A stretch of DNA of 16,159 nucleotides, taken from NCBI GenBank assembly GCA_018901615.1, contig JAHIEN010000031.1, positions 1 to 16,159 on the forward strand, read 5' to 3'. The translations under genes and the position numbers were made by a program. Of the stretch, positions 1 to 7,374 are shown in pieces. This DNA comes from Candidatus Omnitrophota bacterium. GTDB lineage: Bacteria; Omnitrophota; Gorgyraeia; Gorgyraeales; Gorgyraeaceae. The notes below the pieces were generated by a model. It did not search any database and was not told where the DNA came from. It was given only the letters and a program-made list of their open reading frames with translations. Position 1 is the stretch's first letter; every line of letters begins with the position of its first letter.

Positions 1-41
1 GCCTCTCTGGCCACGTCCCTTATATTAATTATCTTATTCAC
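1..41 (-). CDS. LacI-family transcriptional regulator, N-terminal fragment cut by window edge
   Basis: A GTG start at 41 opens a frame reading VNKIINIRDVAREA to the window edge. The string IRDVAREA is the typical start of the LacI-family helix-turn-helix (usual form 'TIKDVAREAGVS...'). A GAGGT ribosome-binding site ends 5 nt before the GTG. Only 13 complete codons are visible, so the ligand-binding domain, ligand and target genes are unknown. The gene lies 76 nt downstream of the short secretin and points the same way, so it could be read through from the pilus operon or use its own promoter. The match rests on a short but characteristic string. Another HTH family with a similar start cannot be excluded. 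Confidence 0.6.
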   Translation of the reverse strand, partial: MNKIINIRDVARE

Positions 42-75
42 AAGTGACCTCACAGATTTTATATGCCCTATTGTA

Positions 76-103
76 AATATACATGATTACGCGGATTTTA
101 CAA
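76..103 (-). promoter_or_regulatory. Possible promoter for the LacI-family gene
   Basis: On the minus strand TTGTAA (98-103; 4 of 6 with the -35 consensus) lies 16 bp upstream of TATATT (76-81; 5 of 6 with -10). The -10 region overlaps a small palindrome, TGTATATTTACA, which could be an operator. In AT-rich DNA such matches arise by chance, so support is weak. Confidence 0.3.
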
Positions 104-117
104 ATAAGATTGTTATT

Positions 118-1632
118 TTACTTTAACATCTCGCCCTTTTGACTAAGTATAGTCGCTGTCACGAATATCAGGAGATTTTTTCTTTCTACGCTATCCGAAG
201 TCTTCTTGAAGAGGCCCCCTATCAGTGGCAGGTCCCCCAGGATAGGTGTCTTGGTCCGTGTATTTGTCCTTGTCTCCTTGATCAGGCCGCCGAGGACAAT
301 GGTGTCGCCATTTTTCACGACTACATTAGTGCTCAGATTTCTTGTAGTAAATTTCGGAAGCTTTACTTCTCCGCTAAAGGTAAAGGCGTCTGCAGTCGCC
401 TCGCTCACTTCGGGGTTTAACGTCAGGGCTATGGTCTCCCTATCGATTCCCACGCTGGGCGTCACCTTAAGTATAATGCCCACGTCCCTTGTCTCAAACC
501 CTTGAGGCACGTTAACAAACCTTGTCTCCCTTACGCCGTCGACTACGTCAAGAAAATCACCGTCGTCATTAAGGTCCTGTTTTATCAGAGTAGGCTCGTA
601 CCTGGCCGGATACACAAATTCGTCTGCTATCTCTATTGTGGCAGTCTGGTTATTAAGGGTCGTGATTTTAGGCGCGGAAAGTGTCTTAAGTTTTGTCTTT
701 CTCTGCAGGGCATGCAGTACTGCTGAAAACTGCGGCTTCGTGAGCATGCCCTGATACGTAAGGTTAAGCCCCTCATTGGGAGCGCCGGTAAAAGCCGAAA
801 AACTTGAGCCTGTCCCCCCGGATATCTGTGTCAATGGCGTGCCAGAGTCCTTTAAAATAGCGAGCGGCGTGTCTATGGTCAGATTGACACCCAGTTCACT
901 GAGGTCTGTCACGTCTATTTCCACGAATCTTGTCTCTATGAGTATCTGGGCCGCGTCCACGTCAAGGTTGTAAAGAATCTCCTCCACGATCTTTAAATTA
1001 GAAGGCGTATTCGTGATTATAAGGGCGCCTGTGCGCTCATCCAGGTTTATCTTGGAGTCACTCGGCCATGCCACAGCGTTCTCAAGCACATCCTTGATAG
1101 TATTGATCTTTGATATACTGGCCGATCCGCTGACTCCTTCTCTTACTACGCCTGAAGCCGAATCACTGAATTCAGTAAACATGGCCAGGCCCTGATTCAA
1201 ATAATAGATCCTGGTCTCCGGAGTCTCTTCTTTCATGGCGTCAAATGTATCCACCCATACGGCATTCTTTTCAATCCTGTAGGCAAGCGCCTCGTTCCTG
1301 AAAATATATTTCAAAACCCCTTCGAGCGGCATATCCTTCACTCGTATAGTCACCTTTTTCTCGTCCGGTTTTACAGTATTACCCAGTATTATATTCACGC
1401 CTGTCGCGTCCGAGAGAAAATCAACCACATAATCAAGGCTCACGTCCCTGAAATCCACGGTCACTAGAGTTTCGAGTTTTTTTCTTATCTCAGGGACCTC
1501 AACGGCGGAAAATATGTCATTGTCAGTCTCGTCTCCCCTGAAAGATCTTGCCTCATAGGCAGACACATAACCCGCTGAACCTATAAAAAAAATGGTCAAT
1601 AAAAACGCTGTAAAAATACGCCTTTTCATCAT
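118..1632 (-). CDS. Secretin (PilQ/GspD family), short paralog
   Basis: Outer-membrane secretin of 504 residues that would form the gated channel of a type IV pilus or type II secretion-like machine. A signal peptide covers about residues 1-25 (MMKRR, then a hydrophobic core ending GYVSAYEA). Residues 46-130 form the short N-terminal secretin (STN/N0-like) domain with VDFRDVSLDYVVDFLSDATG. An N1-like domain follows around 175-225 (TGALIITNTPSNLKIVEEIL), and the secretin core runs from about 230 to 495 with the hallmark KTPILGDLPLIGGLFKK at 461-477 and NLLIFVTA near the end. Residues 352-366 carry an Asp/Asn-rich loop (DLNDDGDFLD) not usual in secretins. The start overlaps the stop of the upstream long secretin by 4 nt (ATGA), implying coupled translation. 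Along its whole length it is clearly paralogous to the C-terminal half of that neighbour. No terminator is visible after the stop. Confidence 0.9.
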   Translation of the reverse strand: MMKRRIFTAFLLTIFFIGSAGYVSAYEARSFRGDETDNDIFSAVEVPEIRKKLETLVTVDFRDVSLDYVVDFLSDATGVNIILGNTVKPDEKKVTIRVKDMPLEGVLKYIFRNEALAYRIEKNAVWVDTFDAMKEETPETRIYYLNQGLAMFTEFSDSASGVVREGVSGSASISKINTIKDVLENAVAWPSDSKINLDERTGALIITNTPSNLKIVEEILYNLDVDAAQILIETRFVEIDVTDLSELGVNLTIDTPLAILKDSGTPLTQISGGTGSSFSAFTGAPNEGLNLTYQGMLTKPQFSAVLHALQRKTKLKTLSAPKITTLNNQTATIEIADEFVYPARYEPTLIKQDLNDDGDFLDVVDGVRETRFVNVPQGFETRDVGIILKVTPSVGIDRETIALTLNPEVSEATADAFTFSGEVKLPKFTTRNLSTNVVVKNGDTIVLGGLIKETRTNTRTKTPILGDLPLIGGLFKKTSDSVERKNLLIFVTATILSQKGEMLK

Positions 1633-4250
1633 TGCTCTCTGACCTGGTCGGCTTGTGACGCGTCAGGCATGCTCGCCATTACACTGTCTTCCTTATTCAT
1701 TACACTGGCGGTGACAAATATTAAAAGATTTCTGCGCTCTGTATTGTCTGTGCTTTTCCTGAACAACCCGCCCACAATCGGAAGGTCGCCTAATAATGGT
1801 ACCTTTGTCTTTATATTGGTCTTTGTCTCTTTTATGAGGCCTCCGAGCATCACCGTCTCTCCGCTCTTGATCATAACGCTCGTCGAAAGGTTCCTTGTCT
1901 GAAACTGCGGCATTGACACTTCTCCTGCATAAGCGTAAGAGCCTGAAGCCTCGCTTACCTCTGGAGTCAATGCCAGGGTGATAGTCTCGTTGTCCACGCC
2001 AACGCTTGGCCTTACATGTAGCAATATCCCCACGTTTCTTGTCACAAAATCCTGGGGTATATTTGCCCATTCTGTTTCGCCAGCGTCATCGAAATCTCCG
2101 TCGCCATTTATATCAAACTGCACAAGGCTGACTTCATATCTAGTAGGATAGATATATTCGTCTATGACCTCTATGGTCGCTGACTGGTTATTCAATGTTG
2201 TTATCCTTGGCGAGGACAATGTCTTCGCGTTTTGCTTTTCATTCAAGGCATGCATCACTGCCTGGAACTGCGGGTGGCTCAGGATACCCTGATACGTGAG
2301 ATTAAAGCCCTCACTCGCCCTTGTAAAATCTGAAAAATCAGATCCACTTCCAGAAGAAAATCCTTGTATGTTCTGTTTTGCGTTATTCTGCTTAACACCC
2401 CAATCACTATTGAGTTTCCATTCTATACCAAATTCATCCACATCAGTAACTCTTACCTCTAAGAACCTGGCCTCGATCATGACCTGCACAGGCGTAACAT
2501 CCAACGTATAGAGCAGGTTCTCTACTGTCTCAAGGTTTGAAGGTATATTACTTATTATGAGCGCTCCTGTGCGATCATCCAGCGTCAGCTTAGAATCCTT
2601 TGGCCAATCCACGGCATTCTCGAGTATATCCTTGACCGTCTTTACTTCTGAAGAAGATGAGCTTGAGCTATTGCTGCCAGAAAGACCTGAAAATTCCGCG
2701 AACCTGCCTATGCCCTGGTTCAGAAAATATACCCTTGTCTCCACCTCTTCATTGTCCAGCTCTTCTTTGGTAGCAACCCAGACCGCGTCTTCTTCTATCC
2801 TATAAACCAGGTCCTGCGATTTTAATATATATCTCAACGCTTCTTCGAGCGGCATGTCCTTTATCCTCATCGTCACTTTTTTCTCAGCCATGTCTATCTC
2901 GCTGGAAGCGACCATATTCACTCCCGTGGCATCGGATAGAAAAACAAGGACATAATCAAGCTCTACATCCTTAAAATCAACGCTTATGGGGATCTTAAGT
3001 CTCTTTCTTATTTCAGGGATCCTGACCACAGGTGTTATCTTTTTCCCTTCTTTAAGCTCCCCTGTTTTTATCTCAGGCAGCAAATGTTTCTTGGCAACGT
3101 CCAGGAGCATCTTTTCTTCCGTGATCTCCCTGGCCCTTTTTAAGGCCTTTTCCTCAAGACGCACTTTTTGTAACTCTATGTAATGCGCTATATCCTTAAA
3201 TCTCTCATTATCTGGAAATTCTTCCATGGCCTGCGCCACTAATCTTTCAGCATCTTCTAGTTTATTTCCTTCCGCCTGTTTTCGTATAGCGTCCATCAGG
3301 CTGTCTATCTTCGCTATCCTTTCTCTCACGGTCCGGTCTTTAAGCCTTGCCTCGAAAATCTTTCTGAGCTTTGCCTTTTTTACTTCCAGCCTTTCTCTTT
3401 CCCGTTTCTTCCGTTCTTCATCAAGGGCCAGGCGTCTCTTTTCTCTTTCCATCTCCAAGCTGGCAGACCTGGCGGATTCCATCCTGGCCAGAAGCTCTCT
3501 TTCTTCCTTCTTCTTTATCTCCCCCTGAGCCCTTTCTATAAAAGAATCTGCCTGGCTCACCAGCCTGTTCTCCGGAGCAAGTTCCTTTAACTTCTTGAAT
3601 TCTACTATGGCGGCAGGGTAGTTATAGTCATTATAGTATCCAATGGCCGTCTCGTATGTAGACTGAATACTTTCTTCCAGCTCAAGCGTATTTTTTCTCT
3701 CTCTGTCTTTGATAGCCGCGATCCTTGACTCTTCCTCGCGTTTAATGCGCTGCCCTTCTTCCCTGATGTTTCTTGCGTTTTCCCTGGCCTCTTCCTGGGC
3801 GATCCTCTCTGCCTCGCTTATGACATCTTGTTTCATCCTGGCCCATCTCCTGTCGTCCAGTAAAAGTTTCTGCTTGAGCCTGTTATTTGATTTCTCAATA
3901 TATATCTCAGCGAAAGGCGTAAAATATGACTCGTTCTGGGATTTTTCTACATCCATCAGATTTTCAAATACGGCAATGGCCTCTTTATATTTACCGCTTT
4001 CAAAAAGTGACATAGCTTTCTCAAAATACCTGCGGAGATCGACCCTTGAAAGCATGATGGCCTTGGAGTTATAGCCTGAAGACGGGGTAAAGGCAGAAGC
4101 ATTGCTAAAAGGTAAAGGTAAAAATATTACCATGAGAATAAAAACGCCTATCTTACAAGAAAATCGCCTTCGGCGATAACCTTTTACGATTTTCAGTGGT
4201 TGGAATTTCTCTTTTTGAAATTCCATACCATAAAATAATCTCTTTTTCAT
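1629..4250 (-). CDS. Long secretin with TPR/coiled-coil N-terminal extension
   Basis: An 873-residue secretin-family protein, about 370 residues longer at the N-terminus than its downstream paralog. Residues 33-53 look like the hydrophobic core and cleavage region of a signal peptide (...LPFSNASA), preceded by an unusually long charged n-region. TPR-like helical pairs occur around 70-102, 198-235 and 322-352. They are separated by highly charged Glu/Arg/Lys coiled-coil segments (about 125-195, 235-320 and 355-385). The STN/N0-like domain spans 411-495 (VDFKDVELDYVLVFLSDATG). The secretin core follows, with VPLLGDLPIVGGLFRK at 817-832. A Ser run lies at 528-534, and DINGDGDFDDAG at 713-724 resembles a Ca2+ loop. 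The start overlaps the stop of the PilP-like gene by 4 nt. An in-frame ATG at residue 9 is an alternative start. The periplasmic TPR region may dock other machine parts; that is inference. Confidence 0.88.
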   Translation of the reverse strand: MKKRLFYGMEFQKEKFQPLKIVKGYRRRRFSCKIGVFILMVIFLPLPFSNASAFTPSSGYNSKAIMLSRVDLRRYFEKAMSLFESGKYKEAIAVFENLMDVEKSQNESYFTPFAEIYIEKSNNRLKQKLLLDDRRWARMKQDVISEAERIAQEEARENARNIREEGQRIKREEESRIAAIKDRERKNTLELEESIQSTYETAIGYYNDYNYPAAIVEFKKLKELAPENRLVSQADSFIERAQGEIKKKEERELLARMESARSASLEMEREKRRLALDEERKKRERERLEVKKAKLRKIFEARLKDRTVRERIAKIDSLMDAIRKQAEGNKLEDAERLVAQAMEEFPDNERFKDIAHYIELQKVRLEEKALKRAREITEEKMLLDVAKKHLLPEIKTGELKEGKKITPVVRIPEIRKRLKIPISVDFKDVELDYVLVFLSDATGVNMVASSEIDMAEKKVTMRIKDMPLEEALRYILKSQDLVYRIEEDAVWVATKEELDNEEVETRVYFLNQGIGRFAEFSGLSGSNSSSSSSSEVKTVKDILENAVDWPKDSKLTLDDRTGALIISNIPSNLETVENLLYTLDVTPVQVMIEARFLEVRVTDVDEFGIEWKLNSDWGVKQNNAKQNIQGFSSGSGSDFSDFTRASEGFNLTYQGILSHPQFQAVMHALNEKQNAKTLSSPRITTLNNQSATIEVIDEYIYPTRYEVSLVQFDINGDGDFDDAGETEWANIPQDFVTRNVGILLHVRPSVGVDNETITLALTPEVSEASGSYAYAGEVSMPQFQTRNLSTSVMIKSGETVMLGGLIKETKTNIKTKVPLLGDLPIVGGLFRKSTDNTERRNLLIFVTASVMNKEDSVMASMPDASQADQVREQ
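4159..4225. repeat. Palindromic element inside the 5' coding end of the long secretin
   Basis: Two inverted-repeat pairs are packed into 67 bp. GAAAATCG at 4159-4166 pairs with CGATTTTC at 4187-4194 (8/8), and between them ATCGCC-TTC-GGCGAT (4163-4177) is an alternative tight hairpin. Next to it TGGAATTTC at 4201-4209 pairs with GAAATTCCA at 4217-4225 (9/9, 7-nt loop). It encodes about residues 9-31 of the long secretin, the charged stretch (YRRRRFSCK) before the signal-peptide core. It could be a REP-like insertion that stayed in frame, or a structure acting on translation. Confidence 0.6.
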
Positions 4251-4816
4251 TTTACCTTCGACTCCGTTTTTTTATCATCTACGCTGGTTTTTTCCCTCTC
4301 TTCTTTCTTGGCAACACTTAATATCAGTTCTTCCCCGCCTTTTTTCTTCAGGACAACATAGTTCTCGTCTATGCTGGAGACAAGAAAATCCCCTACCATA
4401 TCCCCTTCCTGGACAAAAGAGCTTTTGCCTGTGCCCTGATCTTCTATGATCACCATGACCTTCGCGCCCATCGTCACCTTGCCTTTGTATTTAAGTACGG
4501 CCTTCTTTGGAGGCTCTTTAATCGGTATAGGCTCGGCCTTTTTTATCTTTTCTTCAGGCCTTACCCTGAAAAACGGGCTCCTCTTCAAGAGAAGCTCATA
4601 TCCCCCGATCTCATCTACAGCCTTCATCTTAGCAAAATCCCATTTATCCCTCTCTTCCTTTATCCTGGCCTTTGACTTTTTGGTTGCCAGTTCTATGTCC
4701 TGCATCAATTCCTCTAATGCCACCTTTTTATTGCCCTGCGAGGTAAAACCAAATATCACTATAGCGGCCAAACCCGCCACAAGCGACCAGAAGATTATTT
4801 TTTCCTTAATTATCAT
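4247..4816 (-). CDS. PilP/GspC-like inner-membrane pilotage protein
   Basis: A 189-residue bitopic protein that probably links the inner-membrane platform to the secretin in the periplasm. A single membrane segment lies at about residues 8-25 (IFWSLVAGLAAIVIFGF), with a short cytoplasmic tail before it. A charged helical linker at 30-75 leads to a KRSPFF motif near 78-83. A proline-rich hinge (PIPIKEPPKK, 96-105) precedes a small beta domain at 107-168 (YKGKVTMGAKVMVIIED, then VQEGDMVGDFLVSSIDENYV). That pattern matches the PilP / GspC homology-region beta-sandwich. The C-terminus is a Lys/Glu tail. The start overlaps the upstream PilO-like gene by 11 nt, and the stop overlaps the long secretin start by 4 nt. 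Position between PilO and secretin is the canonical PilP slot. Unlike classical PilP it shows no lipobox Cys, so the anchoring is GspC-like. Confidence 0.72.
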   Translation of the reverse strand: MIIKEKIIFWSLVAGLAAIVIFGFTSQGNKKVALEELMQDIELATKKSKARIKEERDKWDFAKMKAVDEIGGYELLLKRSPFFRVRPEEKIKKAEPIPIKEPPKKAVLKYKGKVTMGAKVMVIIEDQGTGKSSFVQEGDMVGDFLVSSIDENYVVLKKKGGEELILSVAKKEEREKTSVDDKKTESKVK

Positions 4817-5573
4817 TTTTGGCCCTTGCTATCTTAAACGCGCTCAATACAAGGCTTACCTCTATCTGGTCAGAAGATGCCTTGTCACTTCTCACGTGAA
4901 CCTCTTTCACTGAAACCATGGGGGTAGCATTCTTGAGCCCTAGCAGAAGTTTTATCAAGGCCCCGGTATTGGTCTTTAGGGATATCTGCACAGGCAATTC
5001 CGTATAAAACACCTCTTTACTTAAAGGCTCTATATAATTTATTACCTTTAGCGGCTTTATGGCCGAGAACTCCACTTCATCGTTTTTCAGGAGCATTTCA
5101 ACGGCCAATTCAACTGTCTCAAGCTGTCTTAATAAAGAGTCCACCTTGTCTTCTCTTGGGAGTCCATCCCCAAATCCCAGATTCTCAGGGATCTTGACGC
5201 CGCCAGAGGATGAACTCTCTGAAAACTTCTTCACAGAGCTATGAAGCCTCTCTATAAAATATAACCCCGCCTCGCTGCTTGCTTCAGAGACCCGTGTCTT
5301 CTGCGGGTCAATAAAATCTATGAGTTCCTCTAATCTTGATTCTACGCCGGTCTTTTCGTTCCTGAGTTTTTCAAAATCCTCTTTTGAAGGCAGGATCCCT
5401 GTGCGGGAAATATATTTCTTTATTTCCAGGGTCTTGCGTTCAAGCTCTTCGTCCAATATAGAACTACCTTCTTTCAAAAATGGGCTAAGGACAAAAAAAT
5501 AAAGGCCAGCTATCACAGCAAGCACCACTATACCTTGTTTTACAATAACCTTTTCTCTGGCTGTTTTGAACAT
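4806..5573 (-). CDS. PilO/GspM-like inner-membrane alignment protein
   Basis: A 255-residue bitopic protein. One membrane helix at about 14-30 (GIVVLAVIAGLYFFVLS) follows a short basic cytoplasmic N-terminus. A long charged coiled-coil (about 36-90) leads to a periplasmic region. The C-terminal part from about 165 to 250 (VINYIEPLSKEVFYTELPV, then LIKLLLGLKNATPMVSVKEV) has the alternating beta/alpha pattern of the ferredoxin-like fold of PilO and GspM. PilO normally dimerises with PilN and binds PilP. Here the upstream gene is a PilM-PilN fusion ending 2 nt before this start, and the downstream gene is PilP-like. The family is assigned from topology and gene order more than from conserved residues, as is normal for this divergent family. 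Confidence 0.75.
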   Translation of the reverse strand: MFKTAREKVIVKQGIVVLAVIAGLYFFVLSPFLKEGSSILDEELERKTLEIKKYISRTGILPSKEDFEKLRNEKTGVESRLEELIDFIDPQKTRVSEASSEAGLYFIERLHSSVKKFSESSSSGGVKIPENLGFGDGLPREDKVDSLLRQLETVELAVEMLLKNDEVEFSAIKPLKVINYIEPLSKEVFYTELPVQISLKTNTGALIKLLLGLKNATPMVSVKEVHVRSDKASSDQIEVSLVLSAFKIARAKNDN

Positions 5574-5575
5574 AT

Positions 5576-7099
5576 TTAGCTCTCTATGGTTACCACATCC
5601 ATGGTAATGCTGAATCTGACTATCTCCTCACCGGTATTCTCGTCTTTTTCTATAGAAGAAGATATTGGTTTGACGTCTTTAAATTCAGGCGCTGACTTCA
5701 GGCTCGAGACAAAATTATTAACAGCCTGGTATGACAATGCCTCTCCTCCTAAATCAAGCCTGCCCAGTCCGTTTTTCTCAAGAGACACAATGCCCGAGAT
5801 ATCTGTAACCCAGACCTCCTTGGGTAATATCTCTGAAATAGTCTTGAATACAGAGAGCCAGATAGCCCTAGAGCCCTGGGCCTGGCACAGGATATCTATC
5901 TTTTCCTTTAAGATATCTTCTTTACCTTGCAGCTCTTTTATCTTCGGCTCGTATGTATTATAAAGGTCCAACATCTTATCGATCCTGTCAAGCTTTGCCC
6001 TTTTTACAGTATAATCCTGTCTCATGAAAATAGAAAAGCTTATCACTAACAGGACGGCCATTACAATAGAAAGCCTGGTATGTATATTCTTCTGCCTTGA
6101 CGTATATGACTCACAAATGGTCTCTTTAAGAAAATTTATTTCTACCTCAAGAGGTACAAGGCCTCGCAATGCCAGGCCGACTGCTATAGAAAGTTGATTT
6201 TTGGCGCCTTTTTCCTGCAGGCTGGAAAAGATCTCCTTAGAGACCCTGAGTTTTCTGAATGGATCAAGGGCCTTTGGTTTAATATTGAGCCTCTCGGCGA
6301 TACGGGATTCAAGCCCGTCTATAACACTGCCCCCGCCCGTAAGGATCAATTCATCAAGCTTTTTTTCGCCTTTAAGCTCTTCTCCGCCCTGTATAAAATA
6401 ATATTCTACAGAACGCTCTAGCTCTCCTATGAGTTCATCCATACCCTGGTCTTTTGCCTCTTCAATGCGCTCGGCAGCTATTGGAAAACTCCTTATCCAG
6501 ATATTGCCCTTTTTGAATATAACGAGGTTTGTCGCCTTCATGCCTATATCCATGACAGCGCCCAGGCCTTCCTGGCTAAAGTCCTCATTAAATACCATGC
6601 AGTTATAAAGGCTGAACAGAGATATGTCAATAAGCCTGGTGGACAACCTTATGCCGCTTAATTTAGAGATCATGTCATCTACAATATTCTTTTTTATAGC
6701 CGCTATGATCGCCTTTTTTGTGGTATTTTCTCCTGTGTCAAGCAAAGACCAGTCCCATGCAACTTCATTAAGAGGAAAAGGTATCTGGTTTTGGGCCTCG
6801 AATCTCATCGTTTGCTTCAACTTGTCCTCTTTTACCTGAAGGAGCTTTACAAACCTTACAAAAACAGACTGGCCGGCGGCGCATATATTCACATTACGCT
6901 CTTTTATATTATTTTCCGCTAATAATTGCGCTATCAGCTGAAACGTTACCTTATCCCTGTCCAGCTTGAGGTCTTTGGGGATCTCTTTTATGCCAAACTT
7001 ATTTAATATAATATTACCCCCTGAGCTCTTTAGCTCAACAAGCTTTATAAAACGGCTGCCTATATCCAGGCCTATAGCGGTCTTGTTGAATCTTCGCAT
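5576..7099 (-). CDS. PilM-PilN fusion, type IV pilus/T2SS platform protein
   Basis: A 507-residue protein joining two proteins that are usually separate. Residues 1-313 are the cytoplasmic actin-like PilM. They carry the phosphate-1 motif GLDIGSRFIKLVEL (10-23), the phosphate-2 region GAVMDIGMKATNLVIF (180-195) and the adenosine motif LILTGGGSVIDG (251-262). Residues 318-326 (EVEINFLKE) match the conserved cytoplasmic INLL-type motif of PilN that docks on PilM. A membrane helix at 343-359 (LSIVMAVLLVISFSIFM) is followed by a coiled-coil (about 365-405) and a periplasmic ferredoxin-like domain (about 410-505). This equals the layout of GspL in type II secretion. The ATG directly abuts the stop of the MerR-like gene with no gap, and the gene feeds into the PilO-like one 2 nt later. 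It probably forms the cytoplasmic ring of the alignment complex. Confidence 0.88.
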   Translation of the reverse strand: MRRFNKTAIGLDIGSRFIKLVELKSSGGNIILNKFGIKEIPKDLKLDRDKVTFQLIAQLLAENNIKERNVNICAAGQSVFVRFVKLLQVKEDKLKQTMRFEAQNQIPFPLNEVAWDWSLLDTGENTTKKAIIAAIKKNIVDDMISKLSGIRLSTRLIDISLFSLYNCMVFNEDFSQEGLGAVMDIGMKATNLVIFKKGNIWIRSFPIAAERIEEAKDQGMDELIGELERSVEYYFIQGGEELKGEKKLDELILTGGGSVIDGLESRIAERLNIKPKALDPFRKLRVSKEIFSSLQEKGAKNQLSIAVGLALRGLVPLEVEINFLKETICESYTSRQKNIHTRLSIVMAVLLVISFSIFMRQDYTVKRAKLDRIDKMLDLYNTYEPKIKELQGKEDILKEKIDILCQAQGSRAIWLSVFKTISEILPKEVWVTDISGIVSLEKNGLGRLDLGGEALSYQAVNNFVSSLKSAPEFKDVKPISSSIEKDENTGEEIVRFSITMDVVTIES

Positions 7100-7306
7100 T
7101 TAGCGGGCCCTTCCCATTATAGTTTTAAGCTTTCTTATCTCGTCTTCAGTATACTCGCGCCATCCGTTCAAGGCATTGCGCCTGGGTTTCGGGAATACCC
7201 TTTTATTTTCATACCTTATCAATGTCTGCTTGGATATGCCCAGAAACTGCGCGGCCTGTTCAGCTGAGTAATATTTTACATTTTTCATAAAAAGCGCCTC
7301 GCTCAT
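7100..7306 (-). CDS. Small MerR/excisionase-like DNA-binding protein
   Basis: A 68-residue protein that is essentially one winged helix-turn-helix domain. The helix pair is YSAEQAAQFLGISKQTLIRYENK, here with key residues A-AQFLGIS-QTLIRYE, followed by a wing (RRNALNGWREYTEDEI) and a last helix (RKLKTIMG). There is no effector or dimerisation domain, so it resembles MerR N-terminal domains or HTH_17/excisionase proteins. I chose ATG 7306 because an AAGGAG ribosome-binding site ends 6 nt upstream; the TTG at 7309 is too close to it. It is the first gene of the pilus/secretin operon and abuts the PilM-PilN start. It may regulate this operon or other pilus genes; the target cannot be read from the sequence. 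Its wing aromatic and Arg residues (GWREYT) are typical of MerR-type wings. Confidence 0.8.
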   Translation of the reverse strand: MSEALFMKNVKYYSAEQAAQFLGISKQTLIRYENKRVFPKPRRNALNGWREYTEDEIRKLKTIMGRAR

Positions 7307-7312
7307 CAATGA

Positions 7313-7318
7313 CTCCTT
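7313..7318 (-). promoter_or_regulatory. Ribosome-binding site AAGGAG deciding the MerR-like start
   Basis: AAGGAG on the minus strand lies 6 nt before ATG 7306 but only 3 nt before the competing TTG 7309. This supports the ATG. Confidence 0.75.
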
Positions 7319-7332
7319 ATTAGGCTAAAAAT

Positions 7333-7367
7333 CCCCAGATCATGCGCTATAGTGCCATGATAGGGGG
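7333..7367 (-). promoter_or_regulatory. Hairpin at the 5' end of the pilus-operon transcript
   Basis: CCCC (7364-7367 read on the minus strand) pairs with GGGG (7333-7336). After an unpaired CT/CT internal loop, ATCATG pairs with CATGAT around an 11-nt loop. It would start within about one nucleotide of the predicted transcription start and is followed by ATTTTTAG. It could stabilise the mRNA 5' end or act as a weak attenuator; the T-tract is too short for a confident terminator call. Confidence 0.45.
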
Positions 7368-7374
7368 TGATACA

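Noticed and set aside
1693..2070. A 125-codon minus-strand frame inside the long secretin
   Set aside because: It is an alternative frame of the secretin core, whose motifs lie in the other frame.
4446..4913. A 155-codon plus-strand reading frame
   Set aside because: It is antisense to the PilP-like and PilO-like genes, which have domain support and tight operon spacing.
7307..7309. TTG as start of the MerR-like gene
   Set aside because: The AAGGAG site is only 3 nt away from it but 6 nt from the next ATG at 7306.
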